From NCBI GenBank assembly GCA_009929615.1, contig SAAB01000024.1, positions 1 to 45,899 on the forward strand: a stretch of DNA of 45,899 nucleotides. The letters are read 5' to 3'. A program made the position numbers and the translations under genes. How positions within the stretch are numbered: position 1 is the first letter of the stretch; the number at the start of each line of letters is the position of its first letter. Positions 8,461-17,503 of this stretch are shown here, piece by piece. The DNA is from Clostridia bacterium. Lineage in GTDB: Bacteria; Bacillota; Clostridia; Lachnospirales; Lachnospiraceae. Under the pieces are notes generated by a model, which was not told the origin of the DNA, did no database searches, and saw nothing but the letters and a program-made list of their open reading frames with translations.

Positions 8461-11071
8461 AAAGGTTTTATTAATTGATGGACACAGCATTTTGAATCGT
8501 GCATTTTATGGTGTTCCGATGTTGACAAATTCTGAAGGTCTGCACACAAATGGCATTTACGGATTTTTGAATATAATGTTTAAGGCGTTGGATGAGGAAC
8601 AGGCAGATTATTTGGTTGTTGCATTTGATTTAAGTGCGCCGACTTTTCGACATAAAATGTTTGATGCATATAAAGGCACTCGTAAGCCGATGCCTCAGGA
8701 ACTTCATGAACAGGTGCCTGTATTAAAAGAAGCACTTCAGTCTATGGGCATTCAGATTATGAGTAAAGAGGGCTTTGAAGCCGACGATATTCTGGGAACT
8801 TTGGGACATCTGTGCGAGGAAAAAGGCTATGATGTGACGATTATTTCAGGAGATAGAGATTTGCTTCAGCTGGCAACAAAGAAAGTGAAAATCAGTATTC
8901 CAAAGACCAAGGCCAACAGAACCCAGGTGGAAAATTATTATGAAGATGATGTGCTTAAAACCTATCAGGTGACACCAACCCAGTTTATTGATTTGAAAGC
9001 TTTAATGGGGGACAGTTCTGATAATATTCCGGGGGTGCCGGGCATTGGAGAGAAAACGGCAACAAAAATCATAACAACCTATGGCAGTATTGAAAATGCA
9101 CATGAACATGCAGAAGATATCAAACCGGCCAGAGCTTCTAATAACCTGCAAGAACATTATGATATGGCGGTGATGAGCAAGGAACTCGCAACGATTGATG
9201 TTCATGTGCCATTAGAGATTATTGTTGAAGAGGCGACACTGGAAAATGTCTATTGTGATGAATCTTATCAGATGATGAAACGGTTGGAATTTAAAAACAT
9301 TTTAAATCGTTTTAATAAGGATACAATGAATGTTCCGGTATTATCTGCAGCGGAAGAAATTATAGATGAAAGTCTTCAGCGTCAGAAGATATTCGAAGCC
9401 ATGGGGAAAAATCAGATTGGTCTCTTTCCTGTGTGGGAAGACGGTGTTTATGGGCTTGTTTTAGCCTATGATGAAGCGTGCTTCTGGATGCCGGCTAAGG
9501 ATGGAAAATCACTTCAGGAGATGGCAGGGTGGTTTGATGGACATCCAACCATTGCAATCGCAGGGTTAAAAGAAGGGCTGCATGCACTACCGATTCAGGA
9601 GTCTGGCCGGATTCTGGATATTGGCCTTATGGCATATCTTATGAATCCTTTAAAAGACACCTATAATTATGATGATATTGCCCGAGATTATATTGGAATG
9701 ACCCTTCCATCCAGAGCAGATTTGTTTGGCAAGAAAAAATTGTCTGAAATCATGGATGGAGACAAGGAAAAAGTCATGACGTGGCTGGGATATCTTGCAA
9801 TGATTCCTTTAAAAGCCGGAAATATATTAAAAGAAGCTTTGGAAAAAGAAGACATGTGGAGTCTCTATGAGGATATTGAACTCCCACTGAGCTTTTCTCT
9901 CTATCGAATGGAAGTTAATGGAATTCAGGTAGAGAAGGATGCTTTGAAAGAATATGGTGACCATCTGGTTGGACGTATTCTGGAATTGGAGCAGGAAATT
10001 TATGCCCTTGCCGGGGAAAAATTCAATATTTTATCTCCAAAACAGCTGGGCATTATTCTTTTTGATAAACTGCATCTGCCTTATGGCAAAAAAACCAAAA
10101 CAGGATATTCTACATCTGCGTCTGTATTGGAAAAACTTCAGGATGAAGAACCTATTGCCAGTCTTGTCTTAGAATATCGTCAGTTGACAAAGCTGAAGTC
10201 AACCTATGCGGATGGCCTGGCTAATTATATTTCCGAGGATGGACGAATTCATGGCAAGTTTAATCAGACCATTACGGCAACGGGCCGTATCAGCAGCACG
10301 GAACCTAATTTACAGAATATACCGGTTCGAATGGAACTTGGCCGCCAGATTCGTAAAGTATTTGTTCCAAAGGAAGGCTGTATTTTTGTAGATGCAGATT
10401 ATTCACAGATTGAACTCAGAGTTTTGGCACATATGTCCGGCGATGAAAATCTGATTGATGCCTATAAGCAGGCAGAAGATATTCATAGAATGACAGCATC
10501 TCAGGTTTTTCATACACCTTACGAGGAAGTGACAAGCCAGCAGCGAAGCAATGCAAAGGCAGTTAATTTTGGTATTATTTATGGAATCAGTTCATTCGGT
10601 CTTAGCCAGGGCCTGAGTATTACACGAAAAGAAGCAGAGATCTATATTAAACAATATTTTGAGGCATATCCGAAGATAAAAGCATTCCTGGATGGACTTG
10701 TTCAGACAGGCAAGGAAAAGGGAAGCATTTACACACTTTTCCATAGAAAACGTCCAATACCAGAACTGTCTTCAGGAAATTTCATGCAGCGATCTTTCGG
10801 AGAGCGAATTGCTATGAATTCACCGATTCAAGGAACTGCGGCGGATATCATAAAAATAGCCATGATTCGTGTGGACAAACGGCTTAGGGAAGAGGGGCTG
10901 GAATCCAGCTTAGTACTTCAAATTCATGATGAATTGCTTATCGAGGCAAAAATTGAAGAAGAGGCTGCAGTTCGTAAAATTCTTGAAGAAGAAATGAGCC
11001 GCGCGGCAGACTTAAAAGTGCCTTTGGAAATTGATATTAATACGGGCATGAATTGGTACGAATCCAAATAA
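8453..11071 (+). CDS. polA: DNA polymerase I
   Basis: 872 residues, the usual length. The N-terminal 5'-3' nuclease domain shows LLIDGHSILNRAF and the GDSSDNIPGVPGIGEKTA helix-hairpin-helix (about residues 186-203). The polymerase motifs are intact: motif A DADYSQIELR, motif B RSNAKAVNFGIIYG and motif C QIHDELLIEA. The middle 3'-5' exonuclease-like domain keeps the fold (DIGLMAYLMNP, YNYDDIA) but the DxE carboxylates of motif I are not visible. It is therefore probably proofreading-deficient, as in many Firmicutes PolA. It acts in Okazaki fragment maturation and repair. Start overlaps the preceding gene. Confidence 0.97.
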   Translation: MSKKVLLIDGHSILNRAFYGVPMLTNSEGLHTNGIYGFLNIMFKALDEEQADYLVVAFDLSAPTFRHKMFDAYKGTRKPMPQELHEQVPVLKEALQSMGIQIMSKEGFEADDILGTLGHLCEEKGYDVTIISGDRDLLQLATKKVKISIPKTKANRTQVENYYEDDVLKTYQVTPTQFIDLKALMGDSSDNIPGVPGIGEKTATKIITTYGSIENAHEHAEDIKPARASNNLQEHYDMAVMSKELATIDVHVPLEIIVEEATLENVYCDESYQMMKRLEFKNILNRFNKDTMNVPVLSAAEEIIDESLQRQKIFEAMGKNQIGLFPVWEDGVYGLVLAYDEACFWMPAKDGKSLQEMAGWFDGHPTIAIAGLKEGLHALPIQESGRILDIGLMAYLMNPLKDTYNYDDIARDYIGMTLPSRADLFGKKKLSEIMDGDKEKVMTWLGYLAMIPLKAGNILKEALEKEDMWSLYEDIELPLSFSLYRMEVNGIQVEKDALKEYGDHLVGRILELEQEIYALAGEKFNILSPKQLGIILFDKLHLPYGKKTKTGYSTSASVLEKLQDEEPIASLVLEYRQLTKLKSTYADGLANYISEDGRIHGKFNQTITATGRISSTEPNLQNIPVRMELGRQIRKVFVPKEGCIFVDADYSQIELRVLAHMSGDENLIDAYKQAEDIHRMTASQVFHTPYEEVTSQQRSNAKAVNFGIIYGISSFGLSQGLSITRKEAEIYIKQYFEAYPKIKAFLDGLVQTGKEKGSIYTLFHRKRPIPELSSGNFMQRSFGERIAMNSPIQGTAADIIKIAMIRVDKRLREEGLESSLVLQIHDELLIEAKIEEEAAVRKILEEEMSRAADLKVPLEIDINTGMNWYESK

Positions 11072-11111
11072 TTGCAATCCATATTATATATAGAAGAAAA
11101 GGAATAAAAAG

Positions 11112-11699
11112 ATGAAAGTTGTCGGAATAACAGGAGGCGTTGGAAGTGGAAAATCGGAGGTACTCCGTCTCCTTGAAGAAGAATTTGACTGTAAAATTAT
11201 ACGAACAGATGATGTGGCGCGGGATTTGAGTGAGCCTGGTGGAAAAAGTTACAAATTAATTGTTGAGGCTTTTGGAAAAGGCGTTTTGAATAAGGCCGAA
11301 AGGATTGATAGAGAAAAACTGGCGGCCATTGTCTTTGAAAATGATGAAAAACTGGCTATATTAAACAGCTGTACTCACCCCCAGGTTGGAGAATGGGTTC
11401 GTGACACTGTCCGCCAATGGAAGACAGATGGGTGCTGTTCAATGATTGCGGTAGAGGCCGCATTACTCGAAGAATTGAAGGAAATCCACGTCTGTGAAAG
11501 CTACTGGTATGTTTACGTAAAACCAGAATTACGAAGAGAAAGACTTCGGATTTCGCGTGGATATAGTGATGAAAAAATCGATGCAATTTTTGCATCTCAA
11601 CTTCCGGAATCATATTTTCGAGAGGAGTGTCAGGTGGTGATTGATAACAATTCTGACCTTGAAAATGTAAAAAAACAGCTAAAAGCACTGTGCAAATAG
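11112..11699 (+). CDS. coaE: Dephospho-CoA kinase
   Basis: 195 residues, family length. It catalyses the last step of coenzyme A synthesis: ATP-dependent phosphorylation of the 3'-OH of dephospho-CoA. The P-loop GVGSGKS is at residues 8-14, followed by the expected RTDDVARDL and LNSCTHPQV segments, the last containing the conserved His-Pro of CoaE. It lies 40 bp after polA with AGAAAAGGAATAA as ribosome binding region. polA-coaE adjacency is common in Firmicutes. Confidence 0.95.
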   Translation: MKVVGITGGVGSGKSEVLRLLEEEFDCKIIRTDDVARDLSEPGGKSYKLIVEAFGKGVLNKAERIDREKLAAIVFENDEKLAILNSCTHPQVGEWVRDTVRQWKTDGCCSMIAVEAALLEELKEIHVCESYWYVYVKPELRRERLRISRGYSDEKIDAIFASQLPESYFREECQVVIDNNSDLENVKKQLKALCK

Positions 11700-11802
11700 C
11701 ACCAAAGTGGAGGAAATGATAAATTTATTTATAATCTTTTACAAAAATATGAACAAAAAATTATGAAAAATCACGAAATGTTATTAAAATATTTCATCGA
11801 AA

Positions 11803-11819
11803 TGTGACGAAAATGTGAA
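11803..11819 (+). promoter_or_regulatory. Direct hexamer repeat TGTGAC-N5-TGTGAA upstream of the SleB-type hydrolase
   Basis: Two similar hexamers with an 11-bp period lie 65-80 bp upstream of the -35 box at 11884. The spacing matches OmpR-type response-regulator sites such as the WalR box (TGTWAH-N5-TGTWAH), but position 4 is G in both halves, so the match is imperfect. Three CGAAA(A)TGT copies (11774, 11798, 11808) overlap the same stretch. Confidence 0.25.
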
Positions 11820-11883
11820 AAAAATACAAGATGTGGTAAGTGATACATGGAAAAAAGCGAAATCTAGTGTAGAAACCCTTAAT

Positions 11884-11912
11884 TTGACAACAAATCATAA
11901 TTTTGATAGAAT
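11884..11912 (+). promoter_or_regulatory. Strong sigma-A promoter of the SleB-type hydrolase
   Basis: Consensus TTGACA (11884-11889), 17-bp spacer, TAGAAT (11907-11912). The leader is about 65 nt. The rest of the 283-bp gap after coaE (11700-11882) is AT-rich, with no gene. Confidence 0.85.
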
Positions 11913-11982
11913 ACGCCTGTACGAAACACTTATACCAAATGTGTCTGTCATACGGATACATTAGGAAGTAAAGAGGTGAATT

Positions 11983-13224
11983 ATGGGTAAGAAATTAAGA
12001 AATGTCATGCTACATACGATGGCAATGGTCATGGCGGTCACACTTGTTTTTGCGAATACTTTATGTGTGTTTGCGGAGGATACAGGTTCGGACGAAACGA
12101 CTGAAGTTGTCAGCGATGCAGAGATGACACCGAATTCAGAAAAGCTTGTTTCCCAAAAGGCGCCTGAGACAGTGCCTGCAAATCTTACACTTAATAAAAC
12201 AGATGTGCTTGGAAGCCTTTTAGGGGCAGAGCATTTGTTTTATGACGGAGATTTTTCAGGAAAGTTTGTTGTAAACACAGAACCATATCTGGAGATTCGT
12301 TCAGAAGCGAATGCTGACAGTGAAGTTGCAGGTAAGATTTATCCGGCTTCCTTTGGTGTTGTTGAAGAATGGGGACCAGAATGGACAAAGGTTTCTTCGG
12401 GCAATGTCGAAGGATATATATCCACAAAGGATATCCATATTGGATATGATGCTGAGAAGGTAGCTAAAGAAGTGGGTGACCACAAAGCTACTGTGACAGT
12501 TGAATCTTTGAATATTCGTCAGGAAGCAGATGCCAACAGTGATGTTGTGGCAACTGCCATTGAAAGTGAAGCATTTCCAGTGGTTGAATCGGGAGAAGAA
12601 TGGACCCGGATTAATTTTGGAGATGGTGAAGGCTTTGTAGCCAAAGAGTTTATTGATGAAACGATTGAATTGGACGAAGCTCTTACGATTGCAGAGGAAG
12701 AAGCCGGTGAAGTTGTAGCTTCTGTTAAGGAAGAGCAGAAAGCTGCGGCAGCTGAACAGGCTCCTGCAACAGAACAGGCTTCCGCAACGGAACAGGCTTC
12801 TGAGGAATCTGCTGGTGCCTCTAGTGAAGAAGCAAATCCAGAAACATCCAATTCAACACCAGTTTATGCATCCTCTGATGATGCTTACTTACTGGCTTGT
12901 ATGGTCTATGTAGAATCCGGTGCGGAGTCTTATGAAGGCCAGCTGGCAGTTGCAAATGTTATTATGAATCGTGTGCGTAATGAGCGTTTCGATGATACAA
13001 TTGCAGAAGTTATTTATGCTCCGGGACAGTTCCCAGGTGCACATAATGGCGTGCTTGACGGAGTGTTGGCAAGCGGACCAAGCGAGTCTTGTATGCGTGC
13101 AGCACAGGAAGCTTTAGCAGGTGTTAATAACATTGGAGATTATTACTATTTTAATGGTTATGTAGACACATCAAGTGTTGGTTCCTATACCGTGATTGGT
13201 GGTCATACATTTTATAATTATTAG
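11983..13224 (+). CDS. Secreted SH3-domain cell-wall hydrolase (SleB/Hydrolase_2 type)
   Basis: 413 residues with a signal peptide (about 1-31, hydrophobic core ending in VFAED). Two bacterial SH3 domains follow: about 85-150 (YLEIRSEANADSEV) and 160-220 (LNIRQEADANSDV). Then comes an Ala/Glu-rich linker with EQAxATEQA repeats (about 245-290). The C-terminal domain (about 300-413) carries LLACMVYVESGAES with the catalytic-type Glu, AVANVIMNRV and PGQFPG, the marks of SleB-like peptidoglycan hydrolases (lytic transglycosylase or amidase). It is probably exported and bound to the wall through its SH3 domains. Spore-cortex versus vegetative use cannot be decided, but a sigma-A promoter favours vegetative use. 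RBS is AAAGAGGTG. Confidence 0.92.
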   Translation: MGKKLRNVMLHTMAMVMAVTLVFANTLCVFAEDTGSDETTEVVSDAEMTPNSEKLVSQKAPETVPANLTLNKTDVLGSLLGAEHLFYDGDFSGKFVVNTEPYLEIRSEANADSEVAGKIYPASFGVVEEWGPEWTKVSSGNVEGYISTKDIHIGYDAEKVAKEVGDHKATVTVESLNIRQEADANSDVVATAIESEAFPVVESGEEWTRINFGDGEGFVAKEFIDETIELDEALTIAEEEAGEVVASVKEEQKAAAAEQAPATEQASATEQASEESAGASSEEANPETSNSTPVYASSDDAYLLACMVYVESGAESYEGQLAVANVIMNRVRNERFDDTIAEVIYAPGQFPGAHNGVLDGVLASGPSESCMRAAQEALAGVNNIGDYYYFNGYVDTSSVGSYTVIGGHTFYNY

Positions 13225-13254
13225 GATATTAAAAACAAACAAGCGAAGTATGGA

Positions 13255-13308
13255 TTCAGAAAAGGGCTTTGTGTACAATAGGTTTTGTACACAAGGCCCA
13301 GTTCTGAA
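13255..13308 (+). terminator. Long hairpin after the hydrolase gene, at the left edge of the IS
   Basis: GGGCTTTGTGTAC (13264-13276) pairs with GTACACAAGGCCC (13287-13299). One wobble (T13268-G13295) pairs only in + strand RNA. A second helix TTCAGAA/TTCTGAA (13255-13261/13302-13308) lies across a 2x2 internal loop. There is no U-tract after it, so it may be a transcript-end stem or an IS-borne structure that blocks read-through into the transposase. Confidence 0.5.
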
Positions 13309-14814
13309 AGGTAAAAATAATTCTCACTAATTGAGTAGAAAACTACGAATCTCCGTGCAGATGAAGTAAAATGAAAGAAAAACTTTGTCGCACAGGAGGT
13401 TCTAATGGGAAGAGAACGGAATCGAATTATCAGTAAACGAGAAATGAATCCAGTTGCTGAATGCAACAAGATTCAAAACAAATTTTATCCGAAGTTATTT
13501 TCGAAATTCGAAACGGTAGCAGATCCACGCCATAGTAGCTACATTGACTACAGTTGTAAGGAGATGTTGGGTACGCTCTATTACAAAGGTATTGCAGGTC
13601 TTTCCAGTATGCAAGAAATGACAAGAGCATTTACCGATGAAAAAGTCACCAAGAATCTATATCATTTTATTGGAAGTGGAGAAAAACAGTATCTTCCACA
13701 TGGTGTGACCTTAAACGAATTTCTAGAGCGTGTAGATCCAGCAGAGATGGAAGAAATTCAAAAAGATATCGCTTATAAGATGATAAGAAGAAAAACTTTC
13801 GATGATGCTAAAGTGTTGAAAAGATGGCTGGTGCTTATTGATGGAACAGAACTTAATGAAGGATATACAAAAAAGAATGATTATTATTTAAGCAGAACTT
13901 ATAACCGTGGTGAAGAGAATGAATTTGTGAAATATCATAGAAGTGTACTTGAAGCAAAGCTGTATCTTGGGAATAATCTCGTCTGCAGTATAGCAACAGA
14001 ACCAATAGAGAATTCTGGCGAATACAACAAAAAGAAAATGACGGAAGAAGCAATCAAGCAGGATTGTGAAAGTAAAGCATTTATTCGTCTTTCTGCCAAG
14101 TTGAAGAAGAGCTTTAAAAGGCTGCCTATCTGTATTGTTGCAGATGGCCTATATGTGAGTACAAAAGTAATTAGAACTTGTAAATCAAACGGATGGGATT
14201 ATCTGATTCGATATAAAGAAGGCAGTGCCCCGCTTATAGAGAAAGAATACCAGGCAACACCAGAGAAAAATACAGTAGGGAATGCAGAGTATATAAATGG
14301 TGTTATTTTTGTGAAAGAAGATGTAAACGTATTGAAGTATACAGAACGAAAGATTAAAAATGGAAAGGAAAAGATCACAAGCTTTGCATGGATTACAAGC
14401 ATAGAAATCAGTGACAAAAATGCAAAAAAACTCATAAATGCAGGCAGGTCACGCTGGAAAATCGAGAACCAAGGATTTAACCGTCAGAAACATTGGCAGG
14501 GAAATATAGAGCATGCATGCAGTTTCAATGAAAGAGCCCAGAAGAACCATTATCTCATGGAGCAGATTTCGGATTTTATCAAGCAGCTGTATGAATACTT
14601 CTTTTTAAAGAAAAATGAGATTAAAAAGCTGCAAAAAAATATATCTTCTGACTTGTTAGCCAGCTTTGGACGGCAACTAACAAGAGAAGATATAAAAGAA
14701 AGTGATATGCAAAGCATATCGAACTACTGAGTTAAGTATAGCAAAGGATGTGGTCGATGGGAAGATAAAAAATAAAAAAATCCACAAATTTTTGATTTAA
14801 GAGGAACTAGGCCT
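13294..14814 (+). mobile_element. Insertion sequence with DDE transposase (ends tentative)
   Basis: About 1.52 kb. Candidate terminal inverted repeats are AGGCCCAGTTC (13294-13304) and the reverse complement of GAACTAGGCCT (14804-14814), 10 of 11 positions identical. Inside both ends lies AAAAAT at a similar distance. No convincing target-site duplication was found, so the exact ends are uncertain; the transposase gene itself is intact. The element sits between the hydrolase and walJ genes without breaking either. Confidence 0.5.
13405..14730 (+). CDS. Transposase, IS4-like DDE superfamily
   Basis: 441 residues and complete. The RNase H-like catalytic core is readable: first Asp in VLIDGTEL (about residue 145), second in CIVADGLY (about 246), and the Glu in SRWKIENQGFN (about 352), the Y/R...E signature of IS4-type enzymes. 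The N-terminal part (FETVADPRHSSYIDYS, then LSSMQEM) resembles the helper domain seen in ISNCY/ISAs1-like transposases, so the exact IS family is not settled. ATG is preceded by CAGGAGG. Codon use is AT-richer than in neighbouring genes. It is expected to mobilise the surrounding ~1.5 kb element. Confidence 0.88.
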   Translation: MGRERNRIISKREMNPVAECNKIQNKFYPKLFSKFETVADPRHSSYIDYSCKEMLGTLYYKGIAGLSSMQEMTRAFTDEKVTKNLYHFIGSGEKQYLPHGVTLNEFLERVDPAEMEEIQKDIAYKMIRRKTFDDAKVLKRWLVLIDGTELNEGYTKKNDYYLSRTYNRGEENEFVKYHRSVLEAKLYLGNNLVCSIATEPIENSGEYNKKKMTEEAIKQDCESKAFIRLSAKLKKSFKRLPICIVADGLYVSTKVIRTCKSNGWDYLIRYKEGSAPLIEKEYQATPEKNTVGNAEYINGVIFVKEDVNVLKYTERKIKNGKEKITSFAWITSIEISDKNAKKLINAGRSRWKIENQGFNRQKHWQGNIEHACSFNERAQKNHYLMEQISDFIKQLYEYFFLKKNEIKKLQKNISSDLLASFGRQLTREDIKESDMQSISNY

Positions 14815-14820
14815 ATGAGG

Positions 14821-14870
14821 TGTGGATAAGAGTCTTAAAAAATGTTCGAAAATGATGAAAATGTGGATAA
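14821..14870 (-). other. Two perfect DnaA-box-like 9-mers next to the IS right end
   Basis: TGTGGATAA occurs at 14821-14829 and 14862-14870, both the reverse complement of TTATCCACA, 41 bp apart in the same orientation. A partial TCCACA lies at 14781. The 279-bp gap (14731-15009) otherwise contains only the IS tail and the walJ promoter; no gene was seen in it. Confidence 0.4.
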
Positions 14871-14949
14871 TAAGATTTTTATCAAAAACATCGAAATTGG
14901 ATCAGAGGAAAAAAGTTTACCTTTCGAATCTGCACAAGGCCCTTTTTGC

Positions 14950-14978
14950 TTGCTGTTTTTCAAGTTTCGTATTATAAT
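14950..14978 (+). promoter_or_regulatory. Promoter of the walJ-like gene
   Basis: TTGCTG (14950-14955), 17-bp spacer, TATAAT (14973-14978). It would give a leader of about 25 nt and supports a start at 15010 rather than the upstream in-frame ATG at 14842. Confidence 0.65.
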
Positions 14979-15009
14979 AGGCAGTGGATTACGAGAGAGG
15001 AAGATGAAC

Positions 15010-15783
15010 ATGAAGTTTGGCACGATTGCCAGCGGAAGCAGTGGAAATTGTCTATATGCAGGAAATAAGGACACACATATTCTTATTGATGCAGGCATCA
15101 GCTGTAAACGCATTTGCGAAGGCCTTAAAGATTTTGAAGTTGAGGGGAAGGATATTCAGGGAATATTACTGACTCATGAACATACAGACCACATTGCTGG
15201 GATTGGTGTCTTATCAAGAAAGTTTCATATACCGATTTATGCTACAGAAGGAACCCTGCGTCAGATTAGCGAGATGGGGAATCTTGGCAAGATTGACAGA
15301 GAGTTGTTTCAGCCTATAGAAGCGGGGCGGGAATTTAAGCTGGGGAGTCTTTCGGTAGAATCCTTTTCTATTTCCCATGATGCGGCAGAACCTGTGAGTT
15401 ATGTTCTTCGGGAAGATGGACGTAAGCTGGGAATGGTTACAGATTTAGGATATTATGATGAGTCTATTGTAGAACGGTTAAAGGATTCGAATTTTTTATA
15501 CGTTGAAGCGAATCATGATATACATATGCTTCAGGCGGGACCTTATCCTTATTATCTGAAGCGACGTATTCTCGGCGATAAAGGTCATCTTTGTAATGAG
15601 ATGGCGGCTCAGTTGATAACAGAGCTGGCTTGTCAGCAGTTAGAACGGGTGACGCTGGGACATTTGAGTAAAGAGAATAATTATCCGGACCTTGCACTGG
15701 CAACTGTTCGGAATGAAGTGGAAGATTCCATTGGGGTACAGGTTGCTCCGAGAGAGTGTTCCGGTCCGCTTTTGGACGTGTAA
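15010..15783 (+). CDS. walJ: MBL-fold metallo-hydrolase, WalJ/YycJ family
   Basis: 257 residues. The metallo-beta-lactamase zinc motif is LTHEHTDHIAG near residue 54-64, with further ligands in SISHDAAEP, VTDLGYYDE and TLGHLSKEN. The N-terminus KFGTIASGSSGNCLYAG is typical of YycJ/WalJ proteins, predicted exonuclease-like enzymes often linked to the WalRK system in other Firmicutes; no walRK genes are present here. The start ATG at 15010 is placed 6 bp after GAGGAAG; an ATG at 15004 is the alternative. The longer frame from 14842 would run through the promoter and is unlikely. Confidence 0.88.
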   Translation: MKFGTIASGSSGNCLYAGNKDTHILIDAGISCKRICEGLKDFEVEGKDIQGILLTHEHTDHIAGIGVLSRKFHIPIYATEGTLRQISEMGNLGKIDRELFQPIEAGREFKLGSLSVESFSISHDAAEPVSYVLREDGRKLGMVTDLGYYDESIVERLKDSNFLYVEANHDIHMLQAGPYPYYLKRRILGDKGHLCNEMAAQLITELACQQLERVTLGHLSKENNYPDLALATVRNEVEDSIGVQVAPRECSGPLLDV

Positions 15784-15826
15784 TAGAGGAATAATGATTA
15801 TTATATAATAACGAGGAGAAGTTAAG

Positions 15827-16099
15827 ATGAAAAAAACAATTATTACAGTCATTGGAAAAGACACCGTAGGTATTATTGCAAAAGTCTGCACATATCTGGC
15901 AGGGAATAATGTTAATATACTTGATATTTCACAGACGATTATCCAGGATTATTTTAATATGATGATGATTGCTGATATCAATGCTTCTGCAAAGGATTTT
16001 GATGTCCTTTCTACAGAATTAAGAGCTATTGGTGAAGAAATCGGTGTAAAAATTAAGATGCAGCACGAAGACATTTTTAATACCATGCATAGAATTTAA
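15827..16099 (+). CDS. ACT-domain regulatory protein (UPF0237/GcvR-like)
   Basis: 90 residues forming a single ACT domain: [20 protein letters not shown] at the start, then [15 protein letters not shown] domains bind small ligands, usually amino acids. This small stand-alone ACT protein is conserved as a pair with the PFL-family gene that follows 11 bp downstream. Ligand and target are unknown. RBS is GAGGAGAAG. Confidence 0.9.
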   Translation: MKKTIITVIGKDTVGIIAKVCTYLAGNNVNILDISQTIIQDYFNMMMIADINASAKDFDVLSTELRAIGEEIGVKIKMQHEDIFNTMHRI

Positions 16100-16110
16100 G
16101 GGGTGTTGTC

Positions 16111-17475
16111 ATGATTAATTTATATGAGGTTCAGGAAACCAATAAGATGATTGAAGAATCAAATCTGGATGTTCGTACCATTACGATGGGTATCAGCCTT
16201 TTGGACTGCTGCGATACGGACGTCGATAAGGTTTGTGAGAATATTTATAATAAAATTACAACAAAAGCCAAAGACCTTGTATCTACAGGCTGTGATATCG
16301 AGAATCAGTTTGGTATTCCGATTGTTAATAAACGTATTTCTGTAACGCCTATCAGTCTTGTAGGCGCTTCCTGTTGTAAAACTGTAGATGATTATGTGAA
16401 GATTGCCAAGGCACTTGACAAAGCAGCTTTGGAGATGGGGGTTAATTTCCTTGGGGGATATTCTGCATTGGTTTCCAAAGGTATGACCAGCAGTGACCGT
16501 CTTCTTATTGAATCTATTCCGAAGGCATTGGCATCTACAGAAAGAGTATGCAGCTCTGTTAATGTGGGTTCTACAAAAACAGGGATTGATATGGATGCAG
16601 TTAAGATTCTTGGAGAAAAGGTTTTAGAAACGGCGGAACTGACAAAAGAAGCAGATTCTTTAGGCTGTGCAAAACTTGTTATTTTCTGTAATGCACCGGA
16701 TGACAATCCGTTTATGGCAGGTGCTTTCCACGGTGTTACAGAAGGTGACGTTGTTATCAATGTTGGCGTCAGCGGACCGGGTGTTGTAAAACGTGCCATT
16801 GAAAAAGTTCGCGGAGAAGATTTTGGAACGCTGTGTGAAACAATTAAGAAAACAGCATTTAAGGTAACACGCGTAGGCCAGCTGGTTGCACAGGAAGCCT
16901 CAAGACGTCTGAATGTACCTTTTGGTATTATTGACTTGTCTTTAGCACCAACACCAGCCGTAGGTGACAGTGTCGCTGAGATATTGGAAGAGATAGGTCT
17001 TGAATCTGTTGGAGCACCGGGAACAACGGCGGCGCTGGCATTATTGAATGACCAGGTTAAAAAAGGCGGTGTTATGGCATCTTCTTATGTTGGCGGTCTT
17101 TCGGGAGCCTTTATTCCTGTGTCTGAAGACCAGGGAATGATTGATGCTGTAGTGGCAGGAGCGTTAACTCTTGAGAAGCTTGAAGCCATGACCTGTGTTT
17201 GCTCTGTAGGTCTGGATATGATTGCTATTCCGGGAGATACTAAGGCTACAACCATTTCAGGAATTATTGCAGATGAGATGGCAATTGGTATGATTAATCA
17301 GAAGACTACGGCAGTACGTATTATTCCTGTCATTGGAAAAGCGGTTGGCGATACTGTAGAATTTGGCGGACTTTTAGGATACGCACCAATTATGCCGGTC
17401 AATCCTTTTGGATGTGATGCTTTTGTTAATCGTGGCGGACGTATTCCGGCACCTATTCACAGTTTTAAGAATTAA
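16111..17475 (+). CDS. PFL-family protein (UPF0210/DUF711)
   Basis: 454 residues, the full length of this conserved family, whose fold is related to pyruvate formate-lyase but which lacks its glycyl-radical chemistry. Recognisable stretches are [28 protein letters not shown] and, near the end, [21 protein letters not shown]. Its biochemical role is not established; the tight coupling with the ACT gene suggests ligand-regulated metabolism, which is inference. RBS is AAGGGGTG. Confidence 0.92.
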   Translation: MINLYEVQETNKMIEESNLDVRTITMGISLLDCCDTDVDKVCENIYNKITTKAKDLVSTGCDIENQFGIPIVNKRISVTPISLVGASCCKTVDDYVKIAKALDKAALEMGVNFLGGYSALVSKGMTSSDRLLIESIPKALASTERVCSSVNVGSTKTGIDMDAVKILGEKVLETAELTKEADSLGCAKLVIFCNAPDDNPFMAGAFHGVTEGDVVINVGVSGPGVVKRAIEKVRGEDFGTLCETIKKTAFKVTRVGQLVAQEASRRLNVPFGIIDLSLAPTPAVGDSVAEILEEIGLESVGAPGTTAALALLNDQVKKGGVMASSYVGGLSGAFIPVSEDQGMIDAVVAGALTLEKLEAMTCVCSVGLDMIAIPGDTKATTISGIIADEMAIGMINQKTTAVRIIPVIGKAVGDTVEFGGLLGYAPIMPVNPFGCDAFVNRGGRIPAPIHSFKN

Positions 17476-17503
17476 ATAAAATTAAATATACGGGGGAATT
17501 GAT

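Noticed and set aside
14842-15009. Extended N-terminus for the walJ-like protein
   Set aside because: Would place the promoter TTGCTG-N17-TATAAT inside the coding region and adds a non-conserved hydrophobic stretch before the family N-terminus.
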